Source: Synchiropus splendidus (Eukaryota > Chordata > Actinopteri > Syngnathiformes > Callionymidae). From it: DNA of 64,000 nucleotides. Made by a program: the position numbers and the translations under genes. Positions 53,801-62,111 of this stretch are shown here, piece by piece; the stretch's first letter is position 1, and each line of letters opens with the position of its first letter. Under the pieces are notes generated by a model. It saw only the letters and a program-made list of their open reading frames with translations. It searched no databases and was not told the DNA's origin. Where the stretch lies: the NCBI RefSeq assembly GCF_027744825.2, contig NC_071340.1:9377501-9441500 (forward strand), written 5' to 3'.

Positions 53801-56800
53801 GCACTAACCTACATTCAAAACGTGGCCTACTTTTAAGGGAAAAAACACCCCACGGACTTGATAAAAAGCATTTACAAGCTCTGATGTCGACATGACGCAA
53901 CATGCTTGCCGTTTAATTTTTTTTTTTTTTCTTCTGCCCAACAGCGAGACCAGGTGTTCTGCTCGCCGCCTGAATTTTGTCAGGCTGCTTTCCAGACAAA
54001 AGATGGAGCATCATGTTTGGCTCAAATCCTCCAAACACACTCTCAGATTCCCCTTCATAAGGGCAAGCCAGGAACTCAGCATTAACATACTGTTCTTCCG
54101 AACACAGAAACGCACCAACATCAGTCATCTCGCGAAAGTAAACAAATACACTTATTCGATGATCAGATGCACTATTAACGTCCAGCAAAACTTCTCGCAT
54201 CACCCAGTGTGTACAAGATCTATGCTGTTTATGCAACCCATCCTCACTTCCATGGTGTAATATAATGGGAAGGTTTAGTTTTGCGTCCAGTACTGACAGC
54301 AAAGCAGCTTTCAGCGTTGCATATTGCCTCATTGGCTTTGCAACTCATAAAAAAACAAGACAGAGGTTAGGGTTAGGTAAGCCATGCAGTGGTGCACCAT
54401 TCATTCTACATGTAACAGCGTGTCAATTGCCATTAAAAGCCTGTCAAACGTTTTAGTGACATTCGGTAGCGTTGATAAAGAGGAAATAGCTACTATAAAT
54501 AGCTACTGACATCCAGGGTGATTCTGTGAAGAGAGCTTAGTTGCATCTACCCATCCCTCGCATGTTCTTTGAGTCCATTGAAAGTGTCAATGTACCACAC
54601 TGAAGGCTGACTTCATCGTCAGCAAAGGACACAAAAGTCCACTTTCCTAACCTCAATATATTACACAATGGGAGTGAGGACAGTGTCTGCACCTTCTTAC
54701 TCTCTATCAAAAGGGTGAAAAATGGTAAATCATTTGTTCCTTCCTTTGCTCCCTTTATGATGAGATCTAATGTTCTTCAGATAATTCTAGAAAAAAAACT
54801 TTTATCAACAATATTGTGAGTCATTTAATGTTTTTTGGGATTTTTTCTATATTAATTTAGTAGGTCGGAGTCTTTTGCGTTCAAATGACAACAGTTGGGA
54901 TTTCAACTGAAATCATGACACAAACATAAGGTAGCTGCTCCTTGGAACCTCTAAGCCCATGGTTTTCACGCCCTAATTTCAGCACAAGTATTGAACCCAG
55001 GAATGAAAAGCTCTACCCATTGTGGCGAGAAATGAGTTATCATTGATGAGAAAACATGCTCCACCTTCTGTCCTCCGTGTCCAGCCGGTCCTTGCGGGCC
55101 CCTCAAACCCGGTTCCCCCTACAAGAGTAGAATCAATAAGTAGAGAACACATTTAAGAGATTCTTTAAGAGACGTCATTACTTGTTGTCCTTTGGGTGCT
55201 TGACCGTTGGAAAGACCTGGATCTCCCTTTTGACCCTGGGAAGATAAAAGAGGCCATGTCATATCGAAGCAGTGGATATTCCTCCAGGGCAATCCTCTCA
55301 GGGCACTGAAGAGCTTTCTGTTTGCATCCACACTATCAAAGCGTAATGAGCTCATCCCGACCGGAGCTCGTATTTACAAGAGCGAAAACTCCATTTAGGC
55401 CCTCCAGCCACTCTGTTTACACCAGGCCACTGAGAATTCACAAGGAAGGCAGAAAATCGTTCCCTTTTTCGGGCACTGAGAACATTCCAAGTTCATTCTA
55501 GGTCAGTATTCAGCAGCCTCTCTGGCATTCTACCTTACAAGCAAAATGTTTGTAAAGATAATGGTCTGGCAACTATGATCAACTGTCACTTTGCATTTGT
55601 GCAGTGAATAATAAAGACTGAATTGTCTGTTAAAAAAATCTTTCTGCTACAAATCGATGATAGCTGGACAATAATTTGTTGTACTTGGAAACTGAATGAG
55701 GCAACTGGGGGCTCTTATCAGCATTACATCAGAGCCTCAGCTCAAATCTGGCAGCAAAATATGTCTGCACCGCCTCACGACAAATTTCATAACAAGCGCC
55801 CATGACACTGTCCCTATGTAAACAACACCTAACAAATGTCTTTCTCCGATGCTTCATCTGAAGAAGCCCAAACTCAGATGGTCTGTATTTTTGAAACTCT
55901 ATTCCAACTACCTTTGTTGTGAGTCAAATAGTGCTTGAAGCTCATTGTAACTGAGGTAAAAAACACATGGTCTAAAACTCAACACCCACAGTTTCCATTC
56001 AGCTCTTTTTGATCCAGCATGTTTCTCCTTTTTTTAATCTTCGAGCTGCAGGCCAGTTTTGGTTTTGATCCAGCTTAAACATATGTGTAGTATAAGTCTG
56101 GTGGGTTACCCCATTGAGGACCTGCCAAACATTACAAACACTGTCAGAATCCCAGTTCATTGACATGGTTTTGGCTTGAAACAGGAGTACTTTTCCCCTA
56201 GTCCTTTTATATACTGCCTCCTTTGTGTAGTGTGACTCGCATGCAGTTGAGCGGAGCAACCATTTCTGCTGGCAAAGTCAGATGAGTGGATTAATGGACG
56301 GCTTTAAATTGGTGTCAGATTGAGCATTTTTTGCATTAGGATGTTTGCAGATGATATGGTGATTTGTGGTACGAGGAAAGGCAAGGCAGAATTGTGAAGA
56401 AGAGAGTGCAGCCAAGGCGGAAAAAGGGAAACTGGGGGAGACCTGACTGCGCAAATTGGGTATCAGTGACAGAAATGTAGCGTAGTGGCAGTGTTGAAAG
56501 TGCTTACATTGTCATTGGGCGTGACTGGGTAGGATGACATAAGTTATGATAGGGAAGGTTGCCTTGCTGTAGGTGACGGAAACAGTGATGAGAAGAAGAA
56601 CGAGAAGTCCTCTGCTCCTAACCTGACGACGTTCATTGGCCATTTTGGGTTAGTGTGATGTTGTGATTAGTCAGCAAAAATGTTTATTTATTTTTGACGC
56701 GGCAGAAAACAAAATCCAGCACATGACCCAACTTTCTAAATCATTCCCTTTTCACGCGTTTATGATCTAATTATAGTCATAAATGATCCCAGCTAGCATA

Positions 56801-57366
56801 GATCTTTATAAGGCTATTTCTCATTGGTTATTTTGGAGCATCTTATTGACAGTAAAAATGTCTCAATCCATCGCCATCGCTCCATGTTTTCTTTTCTTAT
56901 CGTATCCTTTAGAGATTCTTTATCTCTTTGGCCTCCACACCAGTCTGCATATTTTTAGTTTATTATGTCTCTTCCAACAAGTTAGTACTGGGCTGTAATC
57001 TGAGTTTTCTGGACAAACTTTTGACCAAGTGCATGTAAACACTGTTCTTTGTGTGTGTGTTTCAATAACCTTTCCTACACTGAACGAGAAATAGACTGAA
57101 GGGGTCAGTTAAAATGACAAATGTACAACATCTGTACATCATCTGGCCAATTTCCTATTTGGGATTTTTCCAGAATTATCCAGCTTGTGAGAATTCCATG
57201 AAGCACGGAAGAGCTATATTTTTACATCACACTTGGGAGTGTCATGACATCACCTAATCGGTATTAACTGAAGACGAGCAACGTCACTGGTGTTGCTCAC
57301 TTGACCTCCAGCAGAACTAACAGAAGAGATCGATAAATAAGACACATGATGCTAGTAAAATTTTAA

Positions 57367-57422
<56 letters not shown>

Positions 57423-59334
57423 AATTTATCACAGTTTTATGGTATAAGAATATTTGCCACAAGAAGCCACATTTTCCAATTGAATGAATGAATGTGGTAT
57501 ATTACTGAATCAAATGATGGACCCATACATACATTAAAACAACAAAATATTGTTTATTTTGCATCAGTTCGACAATAGCACAATAAATCACGATGGTGGC
57601 TATATTCAAGTTTTTATATCACCTTATTTAAACTAAAGCTCTTTTAATGTCTTGAAAATATTTGTATAAGAATTTCAATTTTATAAGAATTTCAAGGACA
57701 TTCAGAGAAGTGGAAACCCTGGCCATTGTGTAGCGAAAAACATGCCTGAACAAAGCAAACAGATGCTTTTGATTGCTTTTGTTCAGGGATTCCTCCATGA
57801 TTCCTCCATCATCCTAGCTGCGACGTGTCTTGTGCATCAGTGAGATCAGTGGACCAGAACTCGTGCACTTAAAAATAAAATATAGATATATATATTTTTT
57901 TGCCTTCACATTTGCAGTTCCCATTTCATGTTTGTTCATTCATTCCATTTGTAATACTTAGACAGCCTCCCTCTAAATCACAAAAAATAACTTCATGTCA
58001 AATGTGAGAGAGACACAAAATAACTTTAAATAACAAAAATATATTATCATTTGATGTGCGTTGACTTACCTTCAGTCCAGGTACTCCGGCGGGACCCGGC
58101 GCCCCATGTGGTCCAGGAGGACCCTGATAAAGACACATATAATTAAAGAAAGCTGCGATAATAAGGGGGTCATCCAACAGGGCTTTTCCAGGTCAGCTTG
58201 TATAATCTATCAGATCCTCACATCTGTTATGGACAAGTCGGTGTTGCCCGAGGTCCCTGTTTAAGGTGCTCCAGATATCTACTGTGTCTCCTGCCTGTCC
58301 TTCCTGTCTGCTTTCTTGTCCAAGTTATGACACATGGATGTGATTTCCCTTATCCCTACAATTTTCCACTGGCTTTTGGGGTGCAGCGGTAAAGGCCACT
58401 CATCCATAACCCTAATCTCCCCCTTGGTCCTTGGTAATATATTCATATCCATTCATCCATTCATCAAAGTGATGACAGTGGCAGCCAGTCAAAACAAAAA
58501 GTGATTTTTCATGGCAGGCTTCAATAAAGGTTAAAATATGTCATCATCCTGACAGTAAAAGCAAAGATGGCAAAGTGCATAAGAGAGGACATCTTTGATG
58601 AAAAATACATTAACTAGAGATTAATATGTGAGAGACTGTGGGCAGCTTATTCCTTTGGCTTCACAGCAAAGAGCTAAACAACTTAATAAATCATGCAACA
58701 CTAACTATTACACAGCATTTTATAGTTAGAGATGCAAATGCGGTCAAAAAGATCAGAGGAGAAGAACCAAGGCAGTCACAGAGCCATCTGAAAATAACAC
58801 CACCAACAAAGCGATTTCAGAAGATACCAAGTGAAATTTAAGCAGAATTTGCTTGTGCTGTTTTAATTATTCTTGTATTCCTTTGATGATGGTGATGAAG
58901 TCTGTTTTTGTTAACAGACTTTTAATTCAATGCAAACAACAAAATGGAGTTCGCTAGAAAAGTGTAACCACAACTTCCCCTGGCACAGCGACCAGTGATC
59001 AACACACTAGTGCTGACTTGAAGAAATGTGCCACAGCGAACCAAAAGTTTGGAGATGTGTTCAAAGGCCGCAGCAGGGTGGGAGCACTGTGTTCTAACTC
59101 TCTTGACACTTGAATTATTTCGAGGAAAAAAAACTGACTTCCTTCTGAGCTGTCAACCTCATTTAACCAACAGTTCTGCTGGTGCTTCTCATGCTGCATT
59201 AATATACTTAATAGTTATATTAATATTTCTTTTTTTGATATGTAGTTTAAAGTGGGTTTATTTTAATCATGAAAACTATTCACCTACTGGCATTTCCCAG
59301 GTTATCTGTATCTTAAAAAAATACATTTTATGCA

Positions 59335-59391
<57 letters not shown>

Positions 59392-62111
59392 CGTTGTTAT
59401 TATTATTAAAAACACAAAGTAATAAATAGCCTAATTGATAACATGTTTTTATTATAAAGTACAGGAAATCAAAAACTGGTTTTGAAAAATAATAAAACAA
59501 AAACCTGTGAAAGAATGAAAATAAAAAGAAAATAATGAATAATCTAGGATAATTGCTTTAAAGAGTTACAAGTTACATGAAAACAAAATCCTCAGCTGAT
59601 GGAGAGAATAATACGCTCTGCATTTCCACATTCCCACTTTTACACTGACTTCATCTGGGGCAGATCAGAGGGCTGCATGTGGCCTCAGGCCCAGCCCGGG
59701 TCTCCCTCTATACCTCACTGGTTTCTTCCTCTTCTCTCTTCTTCCTCCATGTCCTTTGTCTCAGAAATTCTCCTGTTGAGCTGTCCCTCTGCTCTTCCGC
59801 TCACGCTGACCTCCCTGTCTCCCTCTTCCATCTTCTGATTCCCTGATCCATGCATGCATCATGGCAGGTCTCACTACTGTCTACAGATCCTTCCCTTTTG
59901 TTCTTTGCTCCGTCAGTCTTCTTCATCCGTTCCACGCTGGCTGCACTCTCCTCTTCACCTCCCGTGACTTAGACAGACTCCTCTCTAACCTCCTCTGTAA
60001 GTTGGACGGCCATGATGGCAAGGCTGAGGCTCACAGCAGATCTCTGACGCATTTCGAACAATGCACGCAATTGAATTTGTCAAGAAAAAAATCAGGGTCA
60101 GAAAACTCCACTATGGGACGTGGAAATAACAGGACGGATCTGGTGGTGTGAAGAAGCAATACTGTTACTATGAGACAGACAGAAAAGGTTATGAGCTGTC
60201 AGTGAGAGCAGGGTGATCCGCACTCCATTATCAGACTGTGGAGACAAATCAGCCTCCCCACCGCCCCTTGACATATGGAGTCACTTCACAGAAGCTCATC
60301 TACACATTTCCAGCCCCTCCTCCATTGCATCCACCTTGTTCCACTCACTCTAAATTCTAGCGTATGGGAGCCATTATCTTCAGATAAGGAGCACTGGGCG
60401 GAGAAAACACAGAGGTTTGGAACCAAATGTTACAAATTGCATTACACACAAGAGTGATGCTGCTGATAGGGAGGGCAGGTTTGACCTCAAAAGACAAAAG
60501 GCAGCTGACTAAATTTTGACTCAAGTTTTCCAGAGTACGGTACACTATCCTGACTTGGAGAGGAATGTAGATCCGTTCCGTTCAGAAGAGATATGAGTAA
60601 ACAGCATGGTAAAACTGGAAAGCCAGGTCAAGGAAAAGTCACCTGGAGTATAAAAAACACACTTGCTAGAAAGGTGGTTCACGATGTAGAGCATCACTTA
60701 AACTGGAGAAAAAGTGGAAGTCTTTGAATAGACACCCAACAAACTTACAGTGAGGTCATTATTGTGTCATTACTCATGAGCTTGAATCTTTCCTCTTCTC
60801 ATGTGTGATTCATTTGACTTTGTGTTTCGCATTAGGTAGATAGACGCTCATTCTCTCTTCTTCTTCTTAGCCTGTATTTACACAAAAGCTCTCATCTTGC
60901 GGCAAGAATCCCCAGCCGGGTCCACAGAACTCGGGCTCTGTGTCACCTTATACTGGGTCAAATGAGCTCACAGACTGGTGTAATTGTTGGACAAGTGAGC
61001 CAGTCGGTATTTTGACTGAAGATGGTTTCTGCTTCAGCTCTACAGTGACCACATGACAAACAGCAGGAACCAGCACAGCAAAATGGATCAAAAACAAACT
61101 GGAACACAACATAGTGACTATCCAAGAAGCTCAGAAGCCCAAGATGCTTAAGAGTCTCTCATTCTTCCAACTGTTTGGGCTTTTGTTGGCCCACACTTGT
61201 TTGCTGATCCCTGGTGTTGTGTGTAATCCCGCACGAAACACGTGAACTAATTGGCAAAAATCATTGTGGAATACAAACAGTGAAAACTGGAGTCTCGGGA
61301 GCTGGATGATGAATGAGCTCAAAGACGTTGGTGTGCTACATGAGGGACCTTCTGAGCTCCAGACAGGGTCTTAAATGCATTTAATAAGATTGGGACAAAG
61401 CCTTCTTTCTTCGCTGTTTAAAGAGATTGGGTTCACATGGCCCACCTCACCGAGGCCTGACCGCAGGGCACGGCCTCACAAGCCGCAGCAGGTAACACAC
61501 ACACAGAAAGAAAATATGACTGGTAATTAAGCAAATAAGCAATTTCAAGCTAAATACGGCAGTCCATTTGGCTGAACTCCAGCCAAGTCAAGACGGAGAC
61601 CATGGTCAGAACCCGTCAGAAAAGGTTGGAATACAAACTTGAAGCTAGGAATGAGTTCTCGAGGAGTTTGAGTATCTTTGGCTCAGCACTGAGGGATGGG
61701 AGGACCGTGAGCTGGATGCAGTCATTCAACATTAACAAGGAAGGAGTACAGAGCTGATTCTCTTTCATCACCTGACACCTCAAAGTTGGTCCATTAATGT
61801 TCTCATGAAGAACTAGAGGAGCATCTGGCCTTTGTACTTAGAGTGAGCAGATTAGTTGTGGTTTACTATGTAAAACTTTATCACATTTGTTGTTCTTTTA
61901 GTTGGATTCATTGTCCAACTAAAACTTATACTCCGGTGACCAGAAGAAAAATGTTCTGATCGCACCCTGAGACAAAGAGGCTGCAATAACCTGCTCTTGC
62001 CAGTCAGACGAATATCACAGAGCTAAAGAAGAGAATGGTAGACTGGGTGGCACTCACCTGGGGACCCCTCTTTCCTGCCTTTCCAGGCAGTCCAGGAAGA
62101 CCTTGAAGGCC
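10962..62111 (-). CDS. col27a1: Fibrillar procollagen alpha chain, COL27A1-like (3' part; 58 exons placed)
   Basis: Extracellular fibril-forming collagen of the type XXIV/XXVII clade. Fifty-eight minus-strand exons with GT-AG introns encode 1,226 residues: 979 in helical exons, a 9-residue exon that ends the helix (GPPSSVESL), a 22-residue C-telopeptide exon and a 216-residue C-propeptide. Nearly all helical exons start with an intact Gly codon and are phase 0 on both sides, so any exon can be joined or skipped in frame. The C-terminal propeptide ([26 protein letters not shown]-type [18 protein letters not shown]) matches COL27A1 best from memory, with COL24A1 the alternative. The helix is interrupted in several exons, as is known for this clade. 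The human COL27A1 helix is about 994 residues, so the window holds nearly all of it. The signal peptide, N-terminal LamG-like domain and possibly a short first helical segment lie beyond 64000. Exon coordinates are given in the block entries. Which teleost paralogue (a or b) this is cannot be told here. Confidence 0.85.
11930..11964. repeat. (TA)n(GATA)n microsatellite
   Basis: TA units run into GATA units and then a short GA-rich tail. It lies in the intron between the telopeptide exon and the first propeptide exon of the collagen gene. Confidence 0.95.
12356..12518 (-). CDS. col27a1: End of triple helix and C-telopeptide, two exons
   Basis: Exon 12492-12518 encodes GPPSSVESL, the last Gly-Pro-Pro of the helix and the switch to non-helical sequence. 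Exon 12356-12421 encodes [20 protein letters not shown] plus PA, the C-telopeptide region ahead of the propeptide. Donors are GTAAG and GTGAG. I cannot point to the procollagen C-proteinase cleavage site with confidence. Confidence 0.85.
12591..15365 (-). CDS. col27a1: Collagen helix, seven C-terminal-most exons
   Basis: Exons in transcript order: 15258-15365 (108 nt), 15132-15185 (54), 13443-13505 (63, seven triplets), 13245-13298 (54), 13115-13150 (36), 12782-12799 (18), 12591-12626 (36). Translations begin [66 protein letters not shown] and [12 protein letters not shown]. Exon sizes here leave the 54/45/108 plan, and one exon is only six codons long. The intron 13506-15131 holds a mariner-like MITE. 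Confidence 0.88.
13898..14629. mobile_element. Non-autonomous Tc1/mariner-superfamily-like MITE (732 bp)
   Basis: It starts CAGTGGGTACCTCGGTTTTC and ends with the near-inverse, ...GAGAACCAAGGTTCCACTG, and is flanked on both sides by TA, the target site of this superfamily. TTCGAAC-rich motifs recur near both ends (for example 13930-13990 and 14565). There is no transposase frame, so it would depend on a helper. It lies in a collagen intron. Confidence 0.75.
16250..17000 (-). pseudogene. Degraded retroelement-like coding relic
   Basis: Three overlapping minus-strand frames (16930-16730, 16733-16446 and 16624-16250) look like one broken coding sequence with frameshifts. The first has [20 protein letters not shown], the second [17 protein letters not shown], and the third [13 protein letters not shown] followed by [13 protein letters not shown]. 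The third resembles a damaged zinc-finger tail (CPLC...TLxHILxxC...GRYxWRH) that I associate with fish retroelement proteins. Family unknown; it lies inside a collagen intron on the same strand as the collagen gene. Confidence 0.35.
17448..17494. repeat. (TA)n microsatellite
   Basis: Interrupted TA run about 90 bases downstream, in transcript direction, of the collagen exon 17583-17690. Confidence 0.95.
17583..19015 (-). CDS. col27a1: Collagen helix, seven exons including a Gly-X-Y interruption
   Basis: Exons in transcript order: 18959-19015 (57 nt), 18825-18878, 18194-18247, 18069-18122, 17938-17991 (54 each), 17754-17861 and 17583-17690 (108 each). The 57-nt exon reads [19 protein letters not shown], in which six residues separate two glycines, breaking the triplet frame once. 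The other exons are regular, for example [24 protein letters not shown] and [12 protein letters not shown]. The introns in this cluster are short (about 60-600 nt). Confidence 0.9.
20237..22910 (-). CDS. col27a1: Collagen helix, seven exons
   Basis: Exons in transcript order: 22857-22910, 22401-22454 (54 each), 21463-21570 (108), 21322-21375 (54), 21089-21196 (108), 20972-21025 and 20237-20290 (54). All repeat Gly-X-Y without breaks. Exon 21089-21196 carries a cysteine inside the helix (GQPGCVGQK), which is uncommon in fibrillar helices. A hAT-like MITE lies in the intron between 22454 and 22857. Confidence 0.9.
22507..22693. mobile_element. hAT-like MITE (187 bp) with 8-bp target duplication
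   Basis: The termini are CAGGCGTGGCCAACC and GGTTGGCCACCCTG, imperfect inverted repeats of the hAT CAGNGGTGGCCAACC type. The flanks are CATAAGGG (22499-22506) and CATTAGGG (22694-22701), a 7-of-8 target-site duplication. It is non-coding and lies in a collagen intron. Confidence 0.75.
24249..28032 (-). CDS. col27a1: Collagen helix, six exons
   Basis: Exons in transcript order: 27979-28032 (54 nt), 26042-26086 (45), 25746-25790 (45), 25541-25594, 24376-24429 and 24249-24302 (54 each). They begin [60 protein letters not shown] and [12 protein letters not shown]. All are in phase 0 with GT-AG borders. The intron 26087-27978 contains an RTE-like LINE fragment interrupted by a hAT-like element. 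Confidence 0.9.
27060..27640 (-). mobile_element. RTE-like LINE fragment, interrupted by a hAT-like insertion
   Basis: On the minus strand, upstream of the insertion, the frame reads [13 protein letters not shown]. After it comes [20 protein letters not shown] followed by LRF, and further on [13 protein letters not shown] and [12 protein letters not shown] scraps. These match the C-terminal region of fish RTE-clade reverse transcriptase ORFs (AVRPAMxYGLEA, ELEVAEMKMLRF, RWFGHV). Frameshifts and stops show that it is dead. The element at 27312-27541 splits it. Confidence 0.7.
27312..27541. mobile_element. hAT-like MITE (230 bp) nested in the RTE-like fragment
   Basis: It starts CAGGGCTTTCAAATTTG and ends GATTTTAGACCCCTG, with imperfect terminal inverted repeats. 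The flanks are CTCTAAAC (27304-27311) and GTCTAAAC (27542-27549), a 7-of-8 duplication. Removing the element and one copy joins the LINE frame at TATGGTTTAGAG. A related element lies at 45623-45823. Confidence 0.75.
28033..31465. other. Collagen intron of 3.4 kb
   Basis: AT-rich intron with no collagen-type exon that I can see. It contains a small MITE-like element (31117-31280) and, at 31127-30798 on the minus strand, a 109-codon open frame ([30 protein letters not shown]) that might be a worn hAT transposase scrap. That last point is a weak resemblance only. Confidence 0.4.
31117..31280. mobile_element. Short MITE-like element with GAAGCTTC termini
   Basis: The left end CGAAGCTTCATGAAGC (31117-31132) and right end GCTTCGTGAAGCTTCG (31265-31280) are inverted repeats with one mismatch. 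Sequences with the same GAAGCTTCGTGAAGC core occur at about 24977, so this is a dispersed family, probably hAT-related. No clean target duplication was found. Confidence 0.5.
31466..36377 (-). CDS. col27a1: Collagen helix, eleven exons including a Gly-to-Ala break
   Basis: Exons in transcript order: 36324-36377, 35661-35714, 34929-34982, 34804-34857 (54 nt each), 34597-34641 (45), 34445-34498 (54), 34285-34329 (45), 34150-34203, 32917-32970, 32746-32799 and 31466-31519 (54 each). Exon 34285-34329 reads [15 protein letters not shown]: an alanine takes the place of one obligatory glycine. The other exons are regular. Six of these exons are packed into 34150-34982 with introns of about 70-160 nt. 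Confidence 0.9.
35130..35526. mobile_element. MITE-like element with 21-bp perfect terminal inverted repeats
   Basis: The sequence GGGCTTTTCACACTGTGGAC followed by T at 35130-35150 is repeated in inverted form ending at 35526, and the similarity extends further inward. The interior of about 350 bp is GC-richer than its surroundings and has no transposase. Superfamily uncertain; I could not identify a clear target duplication. Confidence 0.7.
38079..43813 (-). CDS. col27a1: Collagen helix, nine exons
   Basis: Exons in transcript order: 43760-43813 (54 nt), 42982-43026 (45), 42144-42197 (54), 41530-41574 (45), 39262-39315 (54), 38622-38666 (45), 38395-38448 (54), 38275-38319 (45), 38079-38132 (54). 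All are regular Gly-X-Y with GT-AG borders. Exon 38622-38666 has a helix cysteine (GAPGPCGVQ). A candidate 27-nt micro-exon at 42031-42057, listed separately, would fall between the 42144 and 41530 exons. Confidence 0.9.
39316..41529. other. Collagen intron of 2.2 kb
   Basis: No collagen-type exon is visible. It holds an RTE-like LINE scrap near 41235-41435 and ordinary AT-rich sequence. A minus-strand open frame at 41039-40725 has no recognisable motif. Confidence 0.45.
41235..41435 (-). mobile_element. RTE-like LINE fragment
   Basis: The minus strand reads [20 protein letters not shown] and then [13 protein letters not shown]. These fit the RTE-type C-terminal motifs (RxDxIRNEYIRG...GRFGDKVxEARLRW and FMDxVKEDMKxVG), with deletions. 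It is dead and lies in a collagen intron. Confidence 0.6.
42031..42057 (-). CDS. col27a1: Candidate 27-nt collagen micro-exon (GKEGTKVET)
   Basis: On the minus strand TTTCTACTGCAG precedes GGG AAA GAA GGA ACT AAA GTT GAG ACA, followed by GTAATG. It is 27 nt, phase 0, starts with Gly and fits between the exons at 42144-42197 and 41530-41574. It would add a break where Val replaces Gly (GTK-VET-G). Adding nine residues brings the helix closer to the human COL27A1 length. It could equally be a chance match or a dead exon. Confidence 0.35.
44895..44945. repeat. Perfect 23-bp inverted repeat with 5-nt loop
   Basis: The arm at 44895-44917 is the exact reverse complement of 44923-44945; the loop is TGTAT. 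There is no mismatch, which implies recent origin or maintenance. It lies in a collagen intron at the edge of a diverged direct repeat. Confidence 0.95.
44977..45218. repeat. Diverged direct repeat, two copies about 192 bp apart
   Basis: Copy A (44977-45025) and copy B (45169-45218) share GGTCCTACCAC, TTTGCCAAACT and CACGTC in the same order and spacing. The sequences ahead of them (ATTTTCATTCATTGG and ATTTTTATTCATTTTCC) also correspond, so the duplicated unit is probably larger than the 50-bp core. I do not recognise the element. Confidence 0.65.
45623..45823. mobile_element. hAT-like MITE (201 bp), same family as 27312-27541
   Basis: It starts CAGGGGTGGGAAATTAGTTG and ends GGATTTCCCACTG, with imperfect inverted termini, and is flanked by CACTTAAAG and CACTAAAG. 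It shares the internal TGGAACAAAAACCTGCACC string with the element at 27312-27541, so both belong to one family. Confidence 0.7.
46964..62111 (-). CDS. col27a1: Collagen helix, five most N-terminal exons in the window
   Basis: Exons in transcript order: 62058-62111 ([18 protein letters not shown]), 58070-58123 ([18 protein letters not shown]), 55182-55235, 55065-55118 ([18 protein letters not shown]) and 46964-47008 ([15 protein letters not shown]). Exon 55182-55235 reads [18 protein letters not shown], where two expected glycines are Asn and Ala. These exons are separated by the largest introns of the window (about 3-8 kb). The gene continues upstream, beyond 64000. Confidence 0.88.
51985..52465 (-). 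mobile_element. LINE ORF2 C-terminal fragment with 3' microsatellite tail
   Basis: A 160-codon open minus-strand frame reads [69 protein letters not shown] and [10 protein letters not shown]. These are the strongly conserved C-terminal motifs of a common fish non-LTR retrotransposon ORF2. It ends in a (GAC)n-GATGG tail near 52020-51990, as expected at the 3' end of such elements. The frame is open over its whole length, so the insertion is fairly recent but strongly 5'-truncated. Confidence 0.8.
52440..52600 (+). repeat. Dispersed fish repeat (LINE/SINE tail type)
   Basis: TTTCTGCATGGAGTTTTAAT, then GCCTGGGTTTACTCCAGGTA, CTCCGGGTTCCTCCCACAGT and CTAAATTGTCCATAG follow the order of the very common fish repeat block (gtggagtttgcatgttctcc...gtttcctcccacag...ctctaaattg). 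It abuts the LINE fragment on its left, probably a separate insertion. Confidence 0.6.
57371..57419. repeat. (TA)n microsatellite
   Basis: A pure TA run of about 24 units in the collagen intron between the 58070 and 55182 exons (55236-58069). I see no gene in that intron. Confidence 0.97.
59336..59408. repeat. (TTA)n microsatellite
   Basis: About 24 TTA units with one CGTTG interruption near 59392. It lies in a collagen intron. Confidence 0.95.
59700..60015 (-). mobile_element. RTE-like LINE fragment
   Basis: On the minus strand the segment around 59880-59850 reads [11 protein letters not shown], equivalent to [12 protein letters not shown] at the other RTE-like site (27640-27060). The plus-strand text CATGCATCATGGCAGGTCTC parallels CATACATCATGGCTGGTCTC at about 27550. 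The rest is too degraded to read. Confidence 0.55.

Larger units (their letters stand above)
47009..55064. other. Largest collagen intron in the window (8.1 kb)
   Basis: No collagen-type exon with proper borders was found. It holds a LINE fragment (51985-52465) with adjacent repeat (52440-52600) and much AT-rich sequence. Open frames at 48869-49267, 49635-50048 and 53913-54332 have no family motif and look like chance frames. Confidence 0.45.
58124..62057. other. Collagen intron of 3.9 kb
   Basis: No collagen-type exon is visible. It holds a TTA microsatellite and an RTE-like LINE remnant (59700-60015). The plus-strand open frame at 59028-59429 is largely the microsatellite translated as leucine. 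Confidence 0.45.

Noticed and set aside
53913..54332. 139-codon minus-strand open frame
   Set aside because: No recognisable domain, and a conflicting 122-codon frame on the other strand; lies inside a collagen intron.
59028..59429. 133-codon open frame with a leucine run
   Set aside because: It is mostly the (TTA)n microsatellite translated; no family motif.
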